This document shows, one piece after another, positions 25,705-35,472 of a stretch of DNA of 64,000 nt. Position numbers and translations under genes: made by a program. The DNA is taken from the NCBI RefSeq assembly GCF_024137025.1, contig NZ_JAMYJR010000002.1, positions 1 to 64,000 on the forward strand, written 5' to 3'. Position 1 is the stretch's first letter. Every line of letters starts with the position of its first letter. Source of the stretch: Paractinoplanes aksuensis. Lineage in GTDB: Bacteria > Actinomycetota > Actinomycetes > Mycobacteriales > Micromonosporaceae. Below the pieces are notes generated by a model. The model saw only the letters and a list, made by a program, of their open reading frames with translations, was not told the DNA's origin and ran no database searches.

Positions 25705-26879
25705 TGGCGCTATCGTCCGGTGTGGACCGGATCCGGCGCTGGGCGCTGCCGCTACTCGCCCTCGTGCTGGCGGCGACCGGCGGGGTGCTGCTGACCCGCG
25801 CCGGCGGTGACTTGGAACGCGAGCATGTCGAGGTCGGCGGCGTTCCCCTGGATGTGGTGCGCCCGGCCGGGTCGCCGCCAGGACCAGGCGCGGTGGTGGC
25901 CCACGGCTACGCCGGCTCGGCCCGGCTGATGGCCCAGTTCGGCGACACCTTGGCCGCGCGCGGCTTCACGGTGGTGCTGCCCGATCTCGACGGCCACGGG
26001 GCGAACACCCGGTCCCCGCGCGACCTGCAGTACGACCTCGACGTGGCGGTGACCCACCTGCGCGGCCTGCCGGGCGTCGACGGCACCCGGCTCGCGCTGA
26101 TCGGCCACTCGATGGGCGCCGGCGCGGTGACCGAGTACGCGGCCGCCCACCCCGAGATCGAGGCCACGGTGGCGATCTCGCTGCCCGGCGCGCAACCCGT
26201 CCCGAAGGACCGCCCACCCCGCCTGCTCCTGCTGGTCGGCGGCCTGGAGTTCCCCGGCTTCAAAACGGCCGCCGAGGACGCGGTCGCGAACGCCCGCCCC
26301 GACCGCGAGCTGACAATCGTCCCCGGCGTCGAACACATCTCCGTCCTGTACGCCCCGGCCACCCACCGCCTGACCGCCGCCTGGCTCAGCGACGGCGACC
26401 AGCCGCTGCCGTCCCCCGCGCGGCGCCTCGTCGCGGCCGGGCTGTTGCTGTTCGGGCTGCTGCTGGGCTTTCCCACTGTGGCCCGGCTGCGGGTGTGGCC
26501 GCTGACCGTCGCCTACGCGGGGGCCGCGATCGCGGTGCCGTTGCACCTGGGCTTCACCCACGCCGTGCCGGTCGGGGCCCGCTGGTGGGTACTGCTCGCC
26601 CTGTGGGCCGGCTTCGCCGTGCTGGCCCACTTCGGCGGCTCGGTGCGCGGTGACCTCATCGGCGCTGTGCTGGCCGTGGTCGGGCTGACTTTGGCCGCCG
26701 CGGTGGGCTGGGCTCCCGGCTTCATCCTGCTCGTGGTGCCGCTGCTGGGCGTGCTCCTGGTGATTTCAGCCGGTCTGTCGGCCGTGCTCCGCGCGCGTCA
26801 GGCTCCGGGCTGGGCTGTCGCCCTGACCGGTTCGCTGCTGGTGGCCTGGCCCGTAGCGACCACGCTGCCGCTCACCTAG
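25704..26879 (+). CDS. Membrane-anchored alpha/beta hydrolase with C-terminal polytopic domain
   Basis: The 391-residue product has one N-terminal membrane helix (residues about 11-30) and then an alpha/beta hydrolase domain with GAVVAHGYAGSARLM, nucleophile GHSMGAGAV and a late GVEHISV His. The C-terminal 150 residues contain about five further membrane helices. The hydrolase domain should lie outside the membrane, so the enzyme may act on peptidoglycan-, lipid- or polymer-type esters. Substrate unknown. The ATG overlaps the preceding GNAT stop. Confidence 0.82.
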   Translation: MALSSGVDRIRRWALPLLALVLAATGGVLLTRAGGDLEREHVEVGGVPLDVVRPAGSPPGPGAVVAHGYAGSARLMAQFGDTLAARGFTVVLPDLDGHGANTRSPRDLQYDLDVAVTHLRGLPGVDGTRLALIGHSMGAGAVTEYAAAHPEIEATVAISLPGAQPVPKDRPPRLLLLVGGLEFPGFKTAAEDAVANARPDRELTIVPGVEHISVLYAPATHRLTAAWLSDGDQPLPSPARRLVAAGLLLFGLLLGFPTVARLRVWPLTVAYAGAAIAVPLHLGFTHAVPVGARWWVLLALWAGFAVLAHFGGSVRGDLIGAVLAVVGLTLAAAVGWAPGFILLVVPLLGVLLVISAGLSAVLRARQAPGWAVALTGSLLVAWPVATTLPLT

Positions 26880-27308
26880 CGGTGAGTTCCGGAGCGACTC
26901 CAGCTGGCTGGGGGCCGGTCCCCAACGAGGCCGGCGCCCCGACGGTTCAGCCTGAAGCCGTTCTCCGCTGCCTCGAACTCGTGCCTCAGCACAATCGACG
27001 CGTCATCACGTCCACATCCCGCCACCCGGGTACGACAGCGTGGTCTTGTTAGCGAGTGTGGGCCCAACCCTCAGTGATACCGCTTATGCGTCGCCGACAG
27101 ACCTCGCCGTTCACACACGGTGACGGGCGTCCGAGACAGCACACACCTTATCTGCGGCAGATGTGCGCGCTCGATACGTATGACGCAGGCCTTCGGTTCA
27201 GAGGCCGTGTTTCCCGGTTGCTGGACTTCTGGCTCCGCTTTCCGGCTCTTTCCGGAATTGGCATGGATTTGTTTGGCGTGTCGCGATCCGGGGTTGGGAT
27301 AATGGTGC
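26880..27308. other. Gene-poor intergenic region with a possible leaderless promoter
   Basis: These 429 bases are less GC-rich than their surroundings and show no convincing gene on either strand. TTGGCG (27273-27278), a 19-bp spacer and GATAAT (27298-27303) end only five bases before the ATG at 27309, which would give an almost leaderless transcript. Nothing else was recognised. Confidence 0.4.
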
Positions 27309-28274
27309 ATGGCGCAATTGAGTTTGTTCTCCCGGTCGGAGATCACGGCCTGGCGGGATCAGACCCGGTCGCGTCGTTATTCGCCGGGCAAAGAAGAGTT
27401 CCGGCGCGATCACGCGCGTCGCCGGAACTGGGGGCTGAAAAGGCGGCATGCAGCAAAGTTGTGCCGGTTGCACGGTTGTTCGCGGGAGTGCGGGGCGCTG
27501 GGGTTGCATGATCAGGTGGATCCGGTGCCACCGCTGATCTGGGACGAGCAGACCAGTGCTACCCGTCCGGTGTCCCGCGGTGGTGCACTGGCCTGTCCGC
27601 AACACTCGCCCACCGCTGCGGATCCCGCCGACCGGCCCCGGCCCGTTGATCACGCACTGCCCGCAGGCCGCGCCGCGGTGGCGGGGCCTGCCCCGCACAG
27701 CGGCCACACTCAGACCAAGACACCACGCCCGGCAGACACGAAAGCCCTAGCCGGCGAATCGGGCCAGGACACCGCCACGACACCGGCACCAGGGACGGCG
27801 ACGCCCGGCGCGTCGGGCCTGGTCGTCGTGGCAACGCCCGTGGCGGTGCTGGGGGCCGCGGGCGCATCGGGCCTGATCATCTCTACGACAGCGGCACCGG
27901 ACACGGCGACGCCCGGCGCATCGGGTTCGGTCACCGCGGCAACGCCCGAGGCAGTGCTAGGGACCACGGACACATCAGGCCTGGTCACCGTGCCAACGCC
28001 GGTGACGGTGGCGAGACCGGCGGCACCTGCCGATCGACCCACACCCGCCGACCGACCGACACCATCGAGAGCGCCACAGCACCACCGACAACGGTCCCAC
28101 CGGCGCACCGAACAGACATCAGGCTGCGTCAACAACAGGCCACTCGCTGCCAATGAGCAGAACACTGCCCATGGGAACCGACTGATCAACGGCCTGTCAT
28201 ATACGGGAATTCCGCCACCGGCCGGGAAACAGGCAACAATTCCAGCAACCGTTTCGCCATCCTCGATGGCATAA
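27309..28274 (+). CDS. Hypothetical protein with conserved-looking N-terminus and repetitive Ala/Thr/Pro region
   Basis: The first 60 residues are basic and look like a small actinobacterial protein (SLFSRSEITAW, SPGKEEFRRDH, RNWGLKRRHA). The rest of the 321 codons is low-complexity Ala/Thr/Pro/Arg. It includes four 18-residue repeats (SGL-VTxATP type) encoded by a 54-bp tandem repeat at about 27807-28016. No membrane segment or known domain is seen. The coding function beyond about residue 75 is doubtful, since the gene could have run on through repeat DNA. Divergent low-GC surroundings suggest transfer. Confidence 0.45.
   Translation: MAQLSLFSRSEITAWRDQTRSRRYSPGKEEFRRDHARRRNWGLKRRHAAKLCRLHGCSRECGALGLHDQVDPVPPLIWDEQTSATRPVSRGGALACPQHSPTAADPADRPRPVDHALPAGRAAVAGPAPHSGHTQTKTPRPADTKALAGESGQDTATTPAPGTATPGASGLVVVATPVAVLGAAGASGLIISTTAAPDTATPGASGSVTAATPEAVLGTTDTSGLVTVPTPVTVARPAAPADRPTPADRPTPSRAPQHHRQRSHRRTEQTSGCVNNRPLAANEQNTAHGNRLINGLSYTGIPPPAGKQATIPATVSPSSMA
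27801..28016. repeat. 54-bp tandem repeat, four copies, in frame
   Basis: The element containing GGCGCATCGGGCCTGGTC recurs at about 27807, 27861, 27915 and 27969, spaced 54 bp. It encodes an 18-residue periodicity in the surrounding ORF. Alternate copies are more alike, which suggests an older 108-bp unit. Confidence 0.8.
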
Positions 28275-28419
28275 CGACGCATACTCGTCCGCGCGAATCC
28301 ACACACTGTTTACAGCGGTGCCAGGTCACCTGTGCATGCTCGAGAATACCGCCATGATTGTTGAGCTGCCTGTAATCTACTTTACCCAGTAGCCACTTCC
28401 GACAGGTTGCCTCATTCAT
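28186..28419 (-). CDS. Short hypothetical protein in low-GC interval
   Basis: An ATG-started frame of 77 codons with natural residue composition (MNEATCRKWLLGKVDYRQ, three early Cys and a WHRCKQC pair) runs antisense to the 3' end of the repetitive ORF. Codon third positions are mixed, unlike GC3-saturated neighbours, which argues either for foreign origin or for chance. No ribosome binding site is evident and the family is not recognised. The rest of 28290-28727 holds nothing I can support. Confidence 0.3.
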   Translation of the reverse strand: MNEATCRKWLLGKVDYRQLNNHGGILEHAQVTWHRCKQCVDSRGRVCVVMPSRMAKRLLELLPVSRPVAEFPYMTGR

Positions 28420-28727
28420 GGACGGTTCAGGGACGGCTCCGCCGATACTGTGGTGTGGTTGCCAAAATGCACGGGCCCTTGATCGGGTGACCGCTTCTCG
28501 GCAGATCCGCGCATCCACGCTCGCGGCGGCTTCATGATCGCTTGCGCACAGGGTGACCAGGATTGTGGGGGCGCGTTGACGCCAGCGGTGGCCATGATCC
28601 GCGAGTGGTGCTTGTTCTTGCGAACAATGCGGTGAGTGGTGCCGGCAAAGTGGAGCCGAACGTTTGGCGCCCGAACTCGCGGGCGAACCCAAGAGTCCAA
28701 CCGTCACCGCATGTCGGACGCGCGATG

Positions 28728-29636
28728 CTAGGCGGCGAGCAGCCGGGCCGGGGCCGGGTGGGTCGCGGCGACGAAGTCGTGGACGGCGTCGGCGAAGCGT
28801 TCCGGTTCCTCGACGTGGCCCAGGTGGCCGCTCCAGGCCAGCACCAGCAGGCGCGCGTGGGGGATCAGCGACTGCAGTTCGCGACCCCAGCGCAACCCGC
28901 CCACGATGTCGTAGCTGCCCGCGGTGATCAGGGTCGGCACGCGCAGGCTGCGCAATGCCTGGCGGTCGTCGACCGGGTCGGCCGTGCCGTCGGCCCGGCG
29001 TGACGAGACGTACGCCAGCCTGACCTTGGCCCGCAGGGGCGAGAGCTCCTCGCGGCGGCCCCAGTAGTGCGCGACCAGGGCCGGGAACACCCGCCGGGCG
29101 GCCGCCGTGAGCAGGCGTTCGTCGGTGAGGGTGGGTAGCAGCCGGGCCGCGTCGATCACCGTTTGCAGTGCCGGGTGGGACTGGTTGCGCCGCACGAAGC
29201 GGTCGAACTGGTGGCGGCTCTCCTCCTCGAGCTCGGGCCCGCCGACCGGGGAGCTGCCGTGCAGGATCAGGCCGGCCAGCCGCTCGGACCGGCGCAGCGC
29301 GTAGTACTGGGCGACCCGCCCGCCGTGGCCGTGGCCGAGCAGGTGCACGGCCGGGTGCCCGAGGTGGTCGAGCAGGCGGTCGACGGCCCGGGCGTGGAAG
29401 GCCCGGTCGTACCCGTACGGATGGGTCGGCAGCCGCCCCGATGCCCCGGAGCCCAGCGGCTCGACGTAGACCACAGTCATTCCCTGTTCGAGGGCCGGCA
29501 TCCGCATGTACTCCCAGGACAGTCCGGGCCCGCCCGGCAGCACCACACACACCGGACCGCCGGTGCCGCGCACGTGGTAGCGCAGCGCCATCCCGCACAC
29601 GTCGACCAGATGCCATCCTCGCCGCAACGCTCTCAT
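28728..29636 (-). CDS. Alpha/beta hydrolase (proline iminopeptidase-like) lacking the nucleophile serine
   Basis: The 302-residue protein follows the S33 layout: VLPGGPGLSWEYM oxyanion region, a nucleophile elbow, a cap domain, TLITAGSYDIV with the acid and SGHLGHVEEPERF with the His. The elbow reads LLGHGHGGRVAQ where relatives have GHSHGG, so glycine (GGC) replaces the catalytic serine. This predicts no serine-hydrolase activity; it could be a pseudoenzyme. Upstream starts are ATG 29636 or an internal ATG 45 bases later. Divergent from the GNAT gene at 29827. Confidence 0.85.
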   Translation of the reverse strand: MRALRRGWHLVDVCGMALRYHVRGTGGPVCVVLPGGPGLSWEYMRMPALEQGMTVVYVEPLGSGASGRLPTHPYGYDRAFHARAVDRLLDHLGHPAVHLLGHGHGGRVAQYYALRRSERLAGLILHGSSPVGGPELEEESRHQFDRFVRRNQSHPALQTVIDAARLLPTLTDERLLTAAARRVFPALVAHYWGRREELSPLRAKVRLAYVSSRRADGTADPVDDRQALRSLRVPTLITAGSYDIVGGLRWGRELQSLIPHARLLVLAWSGHLGHVEEPERFADAVHDFVAATHPAPARLLAA

Positions 29637-29826
29637 CTCGTGATCCCCCCACCGGTCGTTGATTCCCCTACGACCACCCTGGGGGCGATCCCGATCTCAG
29701 GGACCCGTGCTGCACCCCGGTCCGGCCCCGGGCCCGACCCCCGGGCCGACCGGCGAGCTATTGTTCCGGCTTGAACGAGAGGCGGATTCATATGTGCCGC
29801 CCGCTGGAACGTTTCTGAAGGTCAGC

Positions 29827-30429
29827 ATGGAACTCCGCAATTCCACCGAATCGTCCGCGCGCGCGTTCCGGACCGCCGTCGACATGCTCGCCGCCACTCG
29901 TCGCCGCGGGCGCCCCGGCCGGCGACCGGCCACCACCCAGCTCGGCCTCACCGGCGGCGGTGAACAGCACTTCATGGTGGCCGGGCTCGAGGGCCGCACC
30001 TCGACCGGCTCCGTCCCGCCCGATCTGGCCCTGATCCGCCGGCTGGCCAGCGACGAGTACGACACTTTCGCCCACGTCGTCGGCCTCGCCTTCGGTGTGC
30101 CGGCCGAGGTCGTGGCCCGCGTCTACACGGCCGAGGTGCTGGCCAACCCCCAGATCGGGGCGTACGTCGCCGAGACCGGCACCGGTCTGGCCGTGGCGGC
30201 CGGGGCCGGGCTGCTGGCCCAGGGCCACCTCGGTCTGGCCAACGTGAGCGCGCTGCCCGAGTTCCGCGGGCAGGGCTACGGCCGGGTGCTCACCGAGGCC
30301 GTCCTGCGCCGGGGCCGGGCCGCCGGGGCGCACACCGCCTACCTGCACGCGAGCGACGACACCGTCCCCTTCTTCGAGCGGCTCGGGTTCACCCCGCGGC
30401 CGGGGTGGACGATGTTGAGCGCCGCTTGA
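29827..30429 (+). CDS. GNAT-family N-acetyltransferase
   Basis: The 200-residue protein has a basic N-terminal 70 residues and an acetyltransferase domain with LPEFRGQGYGRVLTEAVL (acetyl-CoA loop) and a C-terminal PFFERLGFTPRPGWTML. The ATG at 29827 has GAAGG upstream; the frame is open further upstream, but that part is Pro-rich and unlike the family. It precedes the large kinase gene by 72 bases in the same direction. Confidence 0.8.
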   Translation: MELRNSTESSARAFRTAVDMLAATRRRGRPGRRPATTQLGLTGGGEQHFMVAGLEGRTSTGSVPPDLALIRRLASDEYDTFAHVVGLAFGVPAEVVARVYTAEVLANPQIGAYVAETGTGLAVAAGAGLLAQGHLGLANVSALPEFRGQGYGRVLTEAVLRRGRAAGAHTAYLHASDDTVPFFERLGFTPRPGWTMLSAA

Positions 30430-30501
30430 CGCGTTGTCCTCACGCTTCGCCGGTCCGGGCCGAACAGGTAGGAGGCGAGGCCCGCCGTCGGAGCGGGACG
30501 G

Positions 30502-33500
30502 GTGCGACGGACGGTGACGATGGGTGCGGAGAGCAGGGCAGGGCAGCCGGGCGAGCTGCCCATGGCCGGCCTGCACCACGTCGTGCTCACGTCGACCGAC
30601 CGCACGCTGATCAAGCGGCTCTACCTGCCGGACGGCGACACCACCGTCATCTGGAAGCAGTTCCTCGGCCCGGGCGGCCCCACCCGCCGCCGCCGGGAGC
30701 ACGCCGTGCTGCTGCGGCTGGCCGGGGCGCCCGGCATCGGGCGGCTCTCCGAGTGGACCCATCCGGACGCCGAACTGCTGGTCGACGTGGGCGGGCGGAC
30801 CCTGGCCTACGCGATGGCGGCGCACGAGATCGAGCTGGTCGCCGTGCCCCGGCTGGCCCATCGGCTGGCCCGCATCATCGCCGGCATGCACGCCCGCGGG
30901 GTCGTGCACAAGGACATCAACCCGTCGAACATCCTCATCGACGACGCCGGCCGGCCCGTGCTGACCGACTTCGACGCGGCCAGCCTGTTCACCGAGGACC
31001 ACGCCGCCTTCGGCAACCTGCACGAGATCGAGGGCACGCTGCAGTACCTGCCGCCGGAACAGACCGGGCGCACCGGCCTGCCCGTCGACCACCGGGCCGA
31101 CCTGTACGCGCTGGGCGCCACCCTCTACGAGGTGGTGGCCGGGCACCCGCCGCTGGCCCACGACGACGACCTGCAACACCTGCGGGACCTGCTGCTGCGC
31201 GTGCCGGTCCCGCTTTCGGGCGTACGGGCCCAGACGCCCCCGATGCTGTCCGAGATCGTGGCCAAACTGCTCGAGAAGGAACCCGGCCGCCGCTACCAGA
31301 GCGCCGAGGGTCTGGCCCATGACCTGGCCCGGCTGCGGGAACGCCCCGCCGCCACCTTCCCCCTGGCCGAGCGCGACTTCCCACTGCGGCTGACCGCCCC
31401 CTCGATGCTGATCGGCCGGGACGCCGAGGTGACCGTGCTCCGCGCCGCCTGGGAGGAGGCCGTGCTCGGCGGTGACCGCGGCGTCCTCGTCGCCGGCGCG
31501 GCCGGCACCGGCAAGTCGGCGCTGGTCAACGCGCTGCGCCGCCCGGTCGCGGCGCGTGGCGGCTGGTTCGCGACCGGTCGCGCCGACCCGGCCCGGGCGG
31601 GCGCCACGGCCGGCCCGGTCCTGCAGGCGCTGCGCCGCCTGGGCAGCCTGCTGCTGGCCGAGCCGCCCGAGGCGCTGGCCGCCCTGCGCCTGTCGCTGCT
31701 GACCGCCCTCGGCCCCAACACCGGCCTGATCACGGCGGCCGTGCCCGAGTTCGGCCCCCTGCTGCAGACCGAGGACGGCGACGCGCCGCCCGGCGAGGCC
31801 GACGCCGGCGTCCGGCTCCGGCAGGCGGTGGTGGCGTTGCTCGGCACGGTGGCCGACCCCCGGCACCCGGTGCTGCTGGCCCTGGACGACCTGCAGTGGG
31901 CCGACCCCACCTCGATCGCGCTGCTGGACGCGATCCTGACCGAACCGGGTCTGCGCGGGGTGCTCGTGGTCGGCGCCTACCGGCCGGACGAACTGGACGC
32001 CGAGCACCCGCTGAGCGTGCTGCTGGAGCGGCGGCAGCCCGACGGCACCCTCGGCCGCCGGCTGGAGTTGGGCGACCTGCCCCTCGAAAGCTCGTGCGAG
32101 CTGCTGCGCGAGGCGTTACGCCTGCCCGCGGTGGCGGCCCGGGACCTCGCGGCCCTGCTGCACCGGTGGACCGGCGGCAACCCGTCGGACACCCTCGAAC
32201 TGGTCAACGCGCTGCGCCGGGGCGGCGCGCTGACCCTGGGCGACAACGGGTGGCGCTGGGACGACGAGCAGATCCGGCAGCAGGCGGCCCGCAGCGACGT
32301 CGTCGGGCTGCTGCGCGACCGCATCGAGAGCCTGCCACCGGAGTCGGGTCGTCTGCTGCGCCTGCTCGCGCTGCTCGGCGGCAAGGATGTGACAGCTCCG
32401 GTGCTGGCCCGCGCGGCCGGATTGAGCCTGCTGCAGCTCCAGGCCCCGATGTACCCGCTGCTGGACGAGGAACTGGTCGTCGTCTCGGCCGTGCCCGGTG
32501 ATCCGGCCGCCCCGCTGTTGCCGATGCTGCGTCACGAGCGGGTGCGCCGGGCCGCGCTGGCCGGGCTGCCCGACGAGCAGCGGCGCCGGACCCGGCTCGA
32601 GATGGCCCGGCACCTGGCCGGCGCGGCCGACACGGCGATCTTCGCGGCCGAGCAGTACCTGGAGGCGACCGGGCTGGTCACCGAGGCCGGCGAGCGGCGG
32701 ACGATGGCCCGGTTGTTCACGGTGGCCGCCGGGCGGGCCGCCGCGGCCGGGAACCATCAGGCGGCCGAGGCGTTCGCGGGGGCCGCGGTCGAGGCGCTGG
32801 GCCCGGGGGCCGACGGCGCGGCCCGGCTCGACGCCCTCGGCCGCCGGCACGCGGCGCTGTACCAGCTCGGCCGGCTCGACGAGGCCGACACCGTGTACGC
32901 GGACGTGGAACAGGCCGAACCTGATGCCATACGCCTGACCGATGTGGCCTTTGTGCAGTTCAGCAGCCTGGCCCAGCGCTCGCGCCAGCGGGAGGCGCTC
33001 GACCTGGGCCTCGACCTGCTGGTCCGGCTCGGCTACGAGCTGCCGGGGCCCGCGTTCCGGGCCGACATTCCCGCCCTCTGCGCCGACATCCAGGCGTGGG
33101 CGGCGCGCCTCGACCTGACCGCCGACCTGGCCCGGCCCGAGATCACCGACCCGCGCGTGCTGGCCGTGACCCGGGTCCTCGGCAAGATCATGCCGATGTG
33201 CTTCCTGCTGGGCGAGCGGCTGCTCGGCCCGTGGGTGCTGGTGCAGGCCTGGCGGTTGTGGGACCGGCACGGCCCGTCCCCGCAGCTGGTGGCCACGCTG
33301 AGCTCGGTCGGCATGATGCTGCTGCAGGTCATCGGCGACTACCGGGCCGGGGTGCGGATCGGGCGGCACATGCTGGCCGTGAGCGAGCAGCGCGACTACG
33401 AGCCGTTCACCTCGCTGGTCCGCTACCGGTACGCGATGCAGCTGCAGGTGTGGACCGACCCGCTCGAGCTGACGATCGCCGAGACCCGCCGCGCCTACGA

Positions 33501-35472
33501 CGGACTGGTCCGCGGCGGCGAGCTCGAGATGGCGGCCGGGGCGTGGAACGCGGTGATCCTGGGCCGGCTCGAATCGGCGCCCACGGTGGCCGACTACGTG
33601 GTCGACATCGAGGCGGCGCTGGACTTCGACGCCCGTACCGGAAACGATTTCTTCGGTGGGGTGGCGGTCGCGCACCGGCAGCTGGCCCGGGCCCTGCAGG
33701 GCGGCACGACCCCGGCCGGCAGCCTCGACGACGACGGCTTCACCGAGGCCGGCCACCTGGCCGGGTTGCCGACCGAGGCGCTGACGACCAACGCCTACCA
33801 CGTGGCCCGGGCCCTGGCCGCGGCGATCTTCGGCGACGACGCGGCCCTGCAACGCCACGCCGGCGCGGCCCAGCGGTCGAGCGGGGTGCTGCCCGGCTAT
33901 CTGGGAGCGCAGGCGCAGGTGCTGGCGATGCTGGCCCACGCCACCCGGCTGCACCACGTGGCCCCGGCCGACCGCCCGGCCGATCCCGGCTACGCGCAGA
34001 TCACCGACGGGCTGGCCTGGATCCGGGCCCGCGCCGAGGACTGCCCGGCCAACTTCGAGCACCTGGCCCACTGGCTGGCGGCCGAGGAGGCGTGGCTGCG
34101 CGAGGACCTGCCGGCCGCGTTCTTCGGCTTCGACAATGCCGTCCAGCAGGCCCAGCGGCGGCAACGGCCCTGGCACACCGCGCTGATCCTGGAACGGGCG
34201 GCCAAGCTGTACGCCTCGGTCGGGCTCGGCGCCGGAGCCCGGCTGCACATCGCCGAGGCCCTGCGCGGGTACGGCAAGTGGGGCGCCACCGGCAAGGTCG
34301 CCCAGCTGCTGGACGCACATCCGGACCTGCGCCCGGCCACGCGCAGCGCCCCGGCCCGATCGCGCGGGACCGGCCCCCTGCGCTCCGACGCGGTCGACAC
34401 GACGGCGATCCTGCGGGCGTCCCAGGCCCTCAGCGAGGCCACCGACCTGGGGCAACTGCGCCGGGCCATCAATGAGCAGCTGACCGCGCTGACCGGCGCG
34501 TCCGAGGTCGTGCTGGTGATCCGGTCCGACGACGACTCCTGGTACCTGCCCGGCGGCCCGGACGGCGCCGACGCGCTCGACCTCGAGGGCGCCGAGATGT
34601 ACGGCCTGCTGCCGGCCAGCGCGTTCCAGTACGCCGTGCGGACCCGCTCCGTGCTGCTCGTGGAGGACGCCACCCGCGACGACCGGTTCGCCCGCGACCC
34701 GTTCCTGGCCAACGCGCAACGCTGCTCGCTGCTGGTCGTGCCCGTGCTGCACGGCGAGACCCTGCGGGCCGTGCTGGTGCTGGCCAACCGGCAGACCAGC
34801 GGCCTGTTCACGGCCGAGCGCCTGGACGCGGTCACCCTGATCACCGGTCAGCTCGTGGTGTCGCTGAACAACGCCCGCTACTACGCCGACCTGGACGCCC
34901 AGGTCGCCGCGCGGACCCGCGAACTGGCCGCCGCCAACACCAAGCTCGAGGAGCTGAGCAGCACCGACGCGATGACCGGGCTGGCCAACCGGCGCCGCTT
35001 CGAGCAGGCGCTGAGCGCCCACCACGACCGGCTGGACCATTCCGGACGGCCGTACGCGATCATGATGATCGACGTCGACCTGTTCAAGAAGTACAACGAC
35101 CGGTTCGGCCACCAGGCCGGCGACGAATGCCTGCGCAAGGTGGGCGCGGCCCTGGCCGCCGCCATCCGGGCCGCCGGCACCGACCTGGCCTGCCGCTACG
35201 GCGGCGAGGAGTTCGTGCTGATCCTCGGCGACAGCGACCCGGCCGTGGCCGCCCTGCTGGCCGAACGCACCCGGGCCGGCATCCAGGCCCTGCGCATCCC
35301 CCACCCGGACGGCCCGGCCGGCGTGGTCACGGTCAGCATCGGCGTGGCCGTCGCCGCCGTCCCCGCGGAAACCACGAGCGACCTGATGCGCCGGGCCGAC
35401 GCCGCCCTCTACGAGGCCAAGGCGGCCGGCCGCAACGGCGTCCGCATCGCCGAGCCCCTGGTGCCGGTCTAG
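30502..35472 (+). CDS. Multidomain Ser/Thr kinase - AAA ATPase - GAF - diguanylate cyclase (GGEEF)
   Basis: This 1,656-residue cytoplasmic protein resembles HstK-type signalling giants. Residues about 30-270 form a protein kinase with VIWKQF lysine, catalytic HKDINPSN (Asp138) and DFD at 156 in place of DFG. Residues about 300-560 form an AAA/NACHT-like ATPase with GAAGTGKSAL near 332 and LALDDLQWADP near 460. A long helical TPR-like region follows to about 1280, then a GAF domain (about 1300-1455) and a GGDEF domain with CRYGGEEFVLIL near 1564. The I-site Arg is replaced (AGTD in place of RxxD), so product inhibition is unlikely. GTG 30502, ATG 30520 and ATG 30562 are all possible starts. 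Its TAG stop is the target site of an IS element. Confidence 0.9.
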   Translation: MRRTVTMGAESRAGQPGELPMAGLHHVVLTSTDRTLIKRLYLPDGDTTVIWKQFLGPGGPTRRRREHAVLLRLAGAPGIGRLSEWTHPDAELLVDVGGRTLAYAMAAHEIELVAVPRLAHRLARIIAGMHARGVVHKDINPSNILIDDAGRPVLTDFDAASLFTEDHAAFGNLHEIEGTLQYLPPEQTGRTGLPVDHRADLYALGATLYEVVAGHPPLAHDDDLQHLRDLLLRVPVPLSGVRAQTPPMLSEIVAKLLEKEPGRRYQSAEGLAHDLARLRERPAATFPLAERDFPLRLTAPSMLIGRDAEVTVLRAAWEEAVLGGDRGVLVAGAAGTGKSALVNALRRPVAARGGWFATGRADPARAGATAGPVLQALRRLGSLLLAEPPEALAALRLSLLTALGPNTGLITAAVPEFGPLLQTEDGDAPPGEADAGVRLRQAVVALLGTVADPRHPVLLALDDLQWADPTSIALLDAILTEPGLRGVLVVGAYRPDELDAEHPLSVLLERRQPDGTLGRRLELGDLPLESSCELLREALRLPAVAARDLAALLHRWTGGNPSDTLELVNALRRGGALTLGDNGWRWDDEQIRQQAARSDVVGLLRDRIESLPPESGRLLRLLALLGGKDVTAPVLARAAGLSLLQLQAPMYPLLDEELVVVSAVPGDPAAPLLPMLRHERVRRAALAGLPDEQRRRTRLEMARHLAGAADTAIFAAEQYLEATGLVTEAGERRTMARLFTVAAGRAAAAGNHQAAEAFAGAAVEALGPGADGAARLDALGRRHAALYQLGRLDEADTVYADVEQAEPDAIRLTDVAFVQFSSLAQRSRQREALDLGLDLLVRLGYELPGPAFRADIPALCADIQAWAARLDLTADLARPEITDPRVLAVTRVLGKIMPMCFLLGERLLGPWVLVQAWRLWDRHGPSPQLVATLSSVGMMLLQVIGDYRAGVRIGRHMLAVSEQRDYEPFTSLVRYRYAMQLQVWTDPLELTIAETRRAYDGLVRGGELEMAAGAWNAVILGRLESAPTVADYVVDIEAALDFDARTGNDFFGGVAVAHRQLARALQGGTTPAGSLDDDGFTEAGHLAGLPTEALTTNAYHVARALAAAIFGDDAALQRHAGAAQRSSGVLPGYLGAQAQVLAMLAHATRLHHVAPADRPADPGYAQITDGLAWIRARAEDCPANFEHLAHWLAAEEAWLREDLPAAFFGFDNAVQQAQRRQRPWHTALILERAAKLYASVGLGAGARLHIAEALRGYGKWGATGKVAQLLDAHPDLRPATRSAPARSRGTGPLRSDAVDTTAILRASQALSEATDLGQLRRAINEQLTALTGASEVVLVIRSDDDSWYLPGGPDGADALDLEGAEMYGLLPASAFQYAVRTRSVLLVEDATRDDRFARDPFLANAQRCSLLVVPVLHGETLRAVLVLANRQTSGLFTAERLDAVTLITGQLVVSLNNARYYADLDAQVAARTRELAAANTKLEELSSTDAMTGLANRRRFEQALSAHHDRLDHSGRPYAIMMIDVDLFKKYNDRFGHQAGDECLRKVGAALAAAIRAAGTDLACRYGGEEFVLILGDSDPAVAALLAERTRAGIQALRIPHPDGPAGVVTVSIGVAVAAVPAETTSDLMRRADAALYEAKAAGRNGVRIAEPLVPV

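Noticed and set aside
28416..28700. 94-codon minus-strand frame
   Set aside because: No ribosome binding site, no family likeness, overlaps low-complexity DNA.
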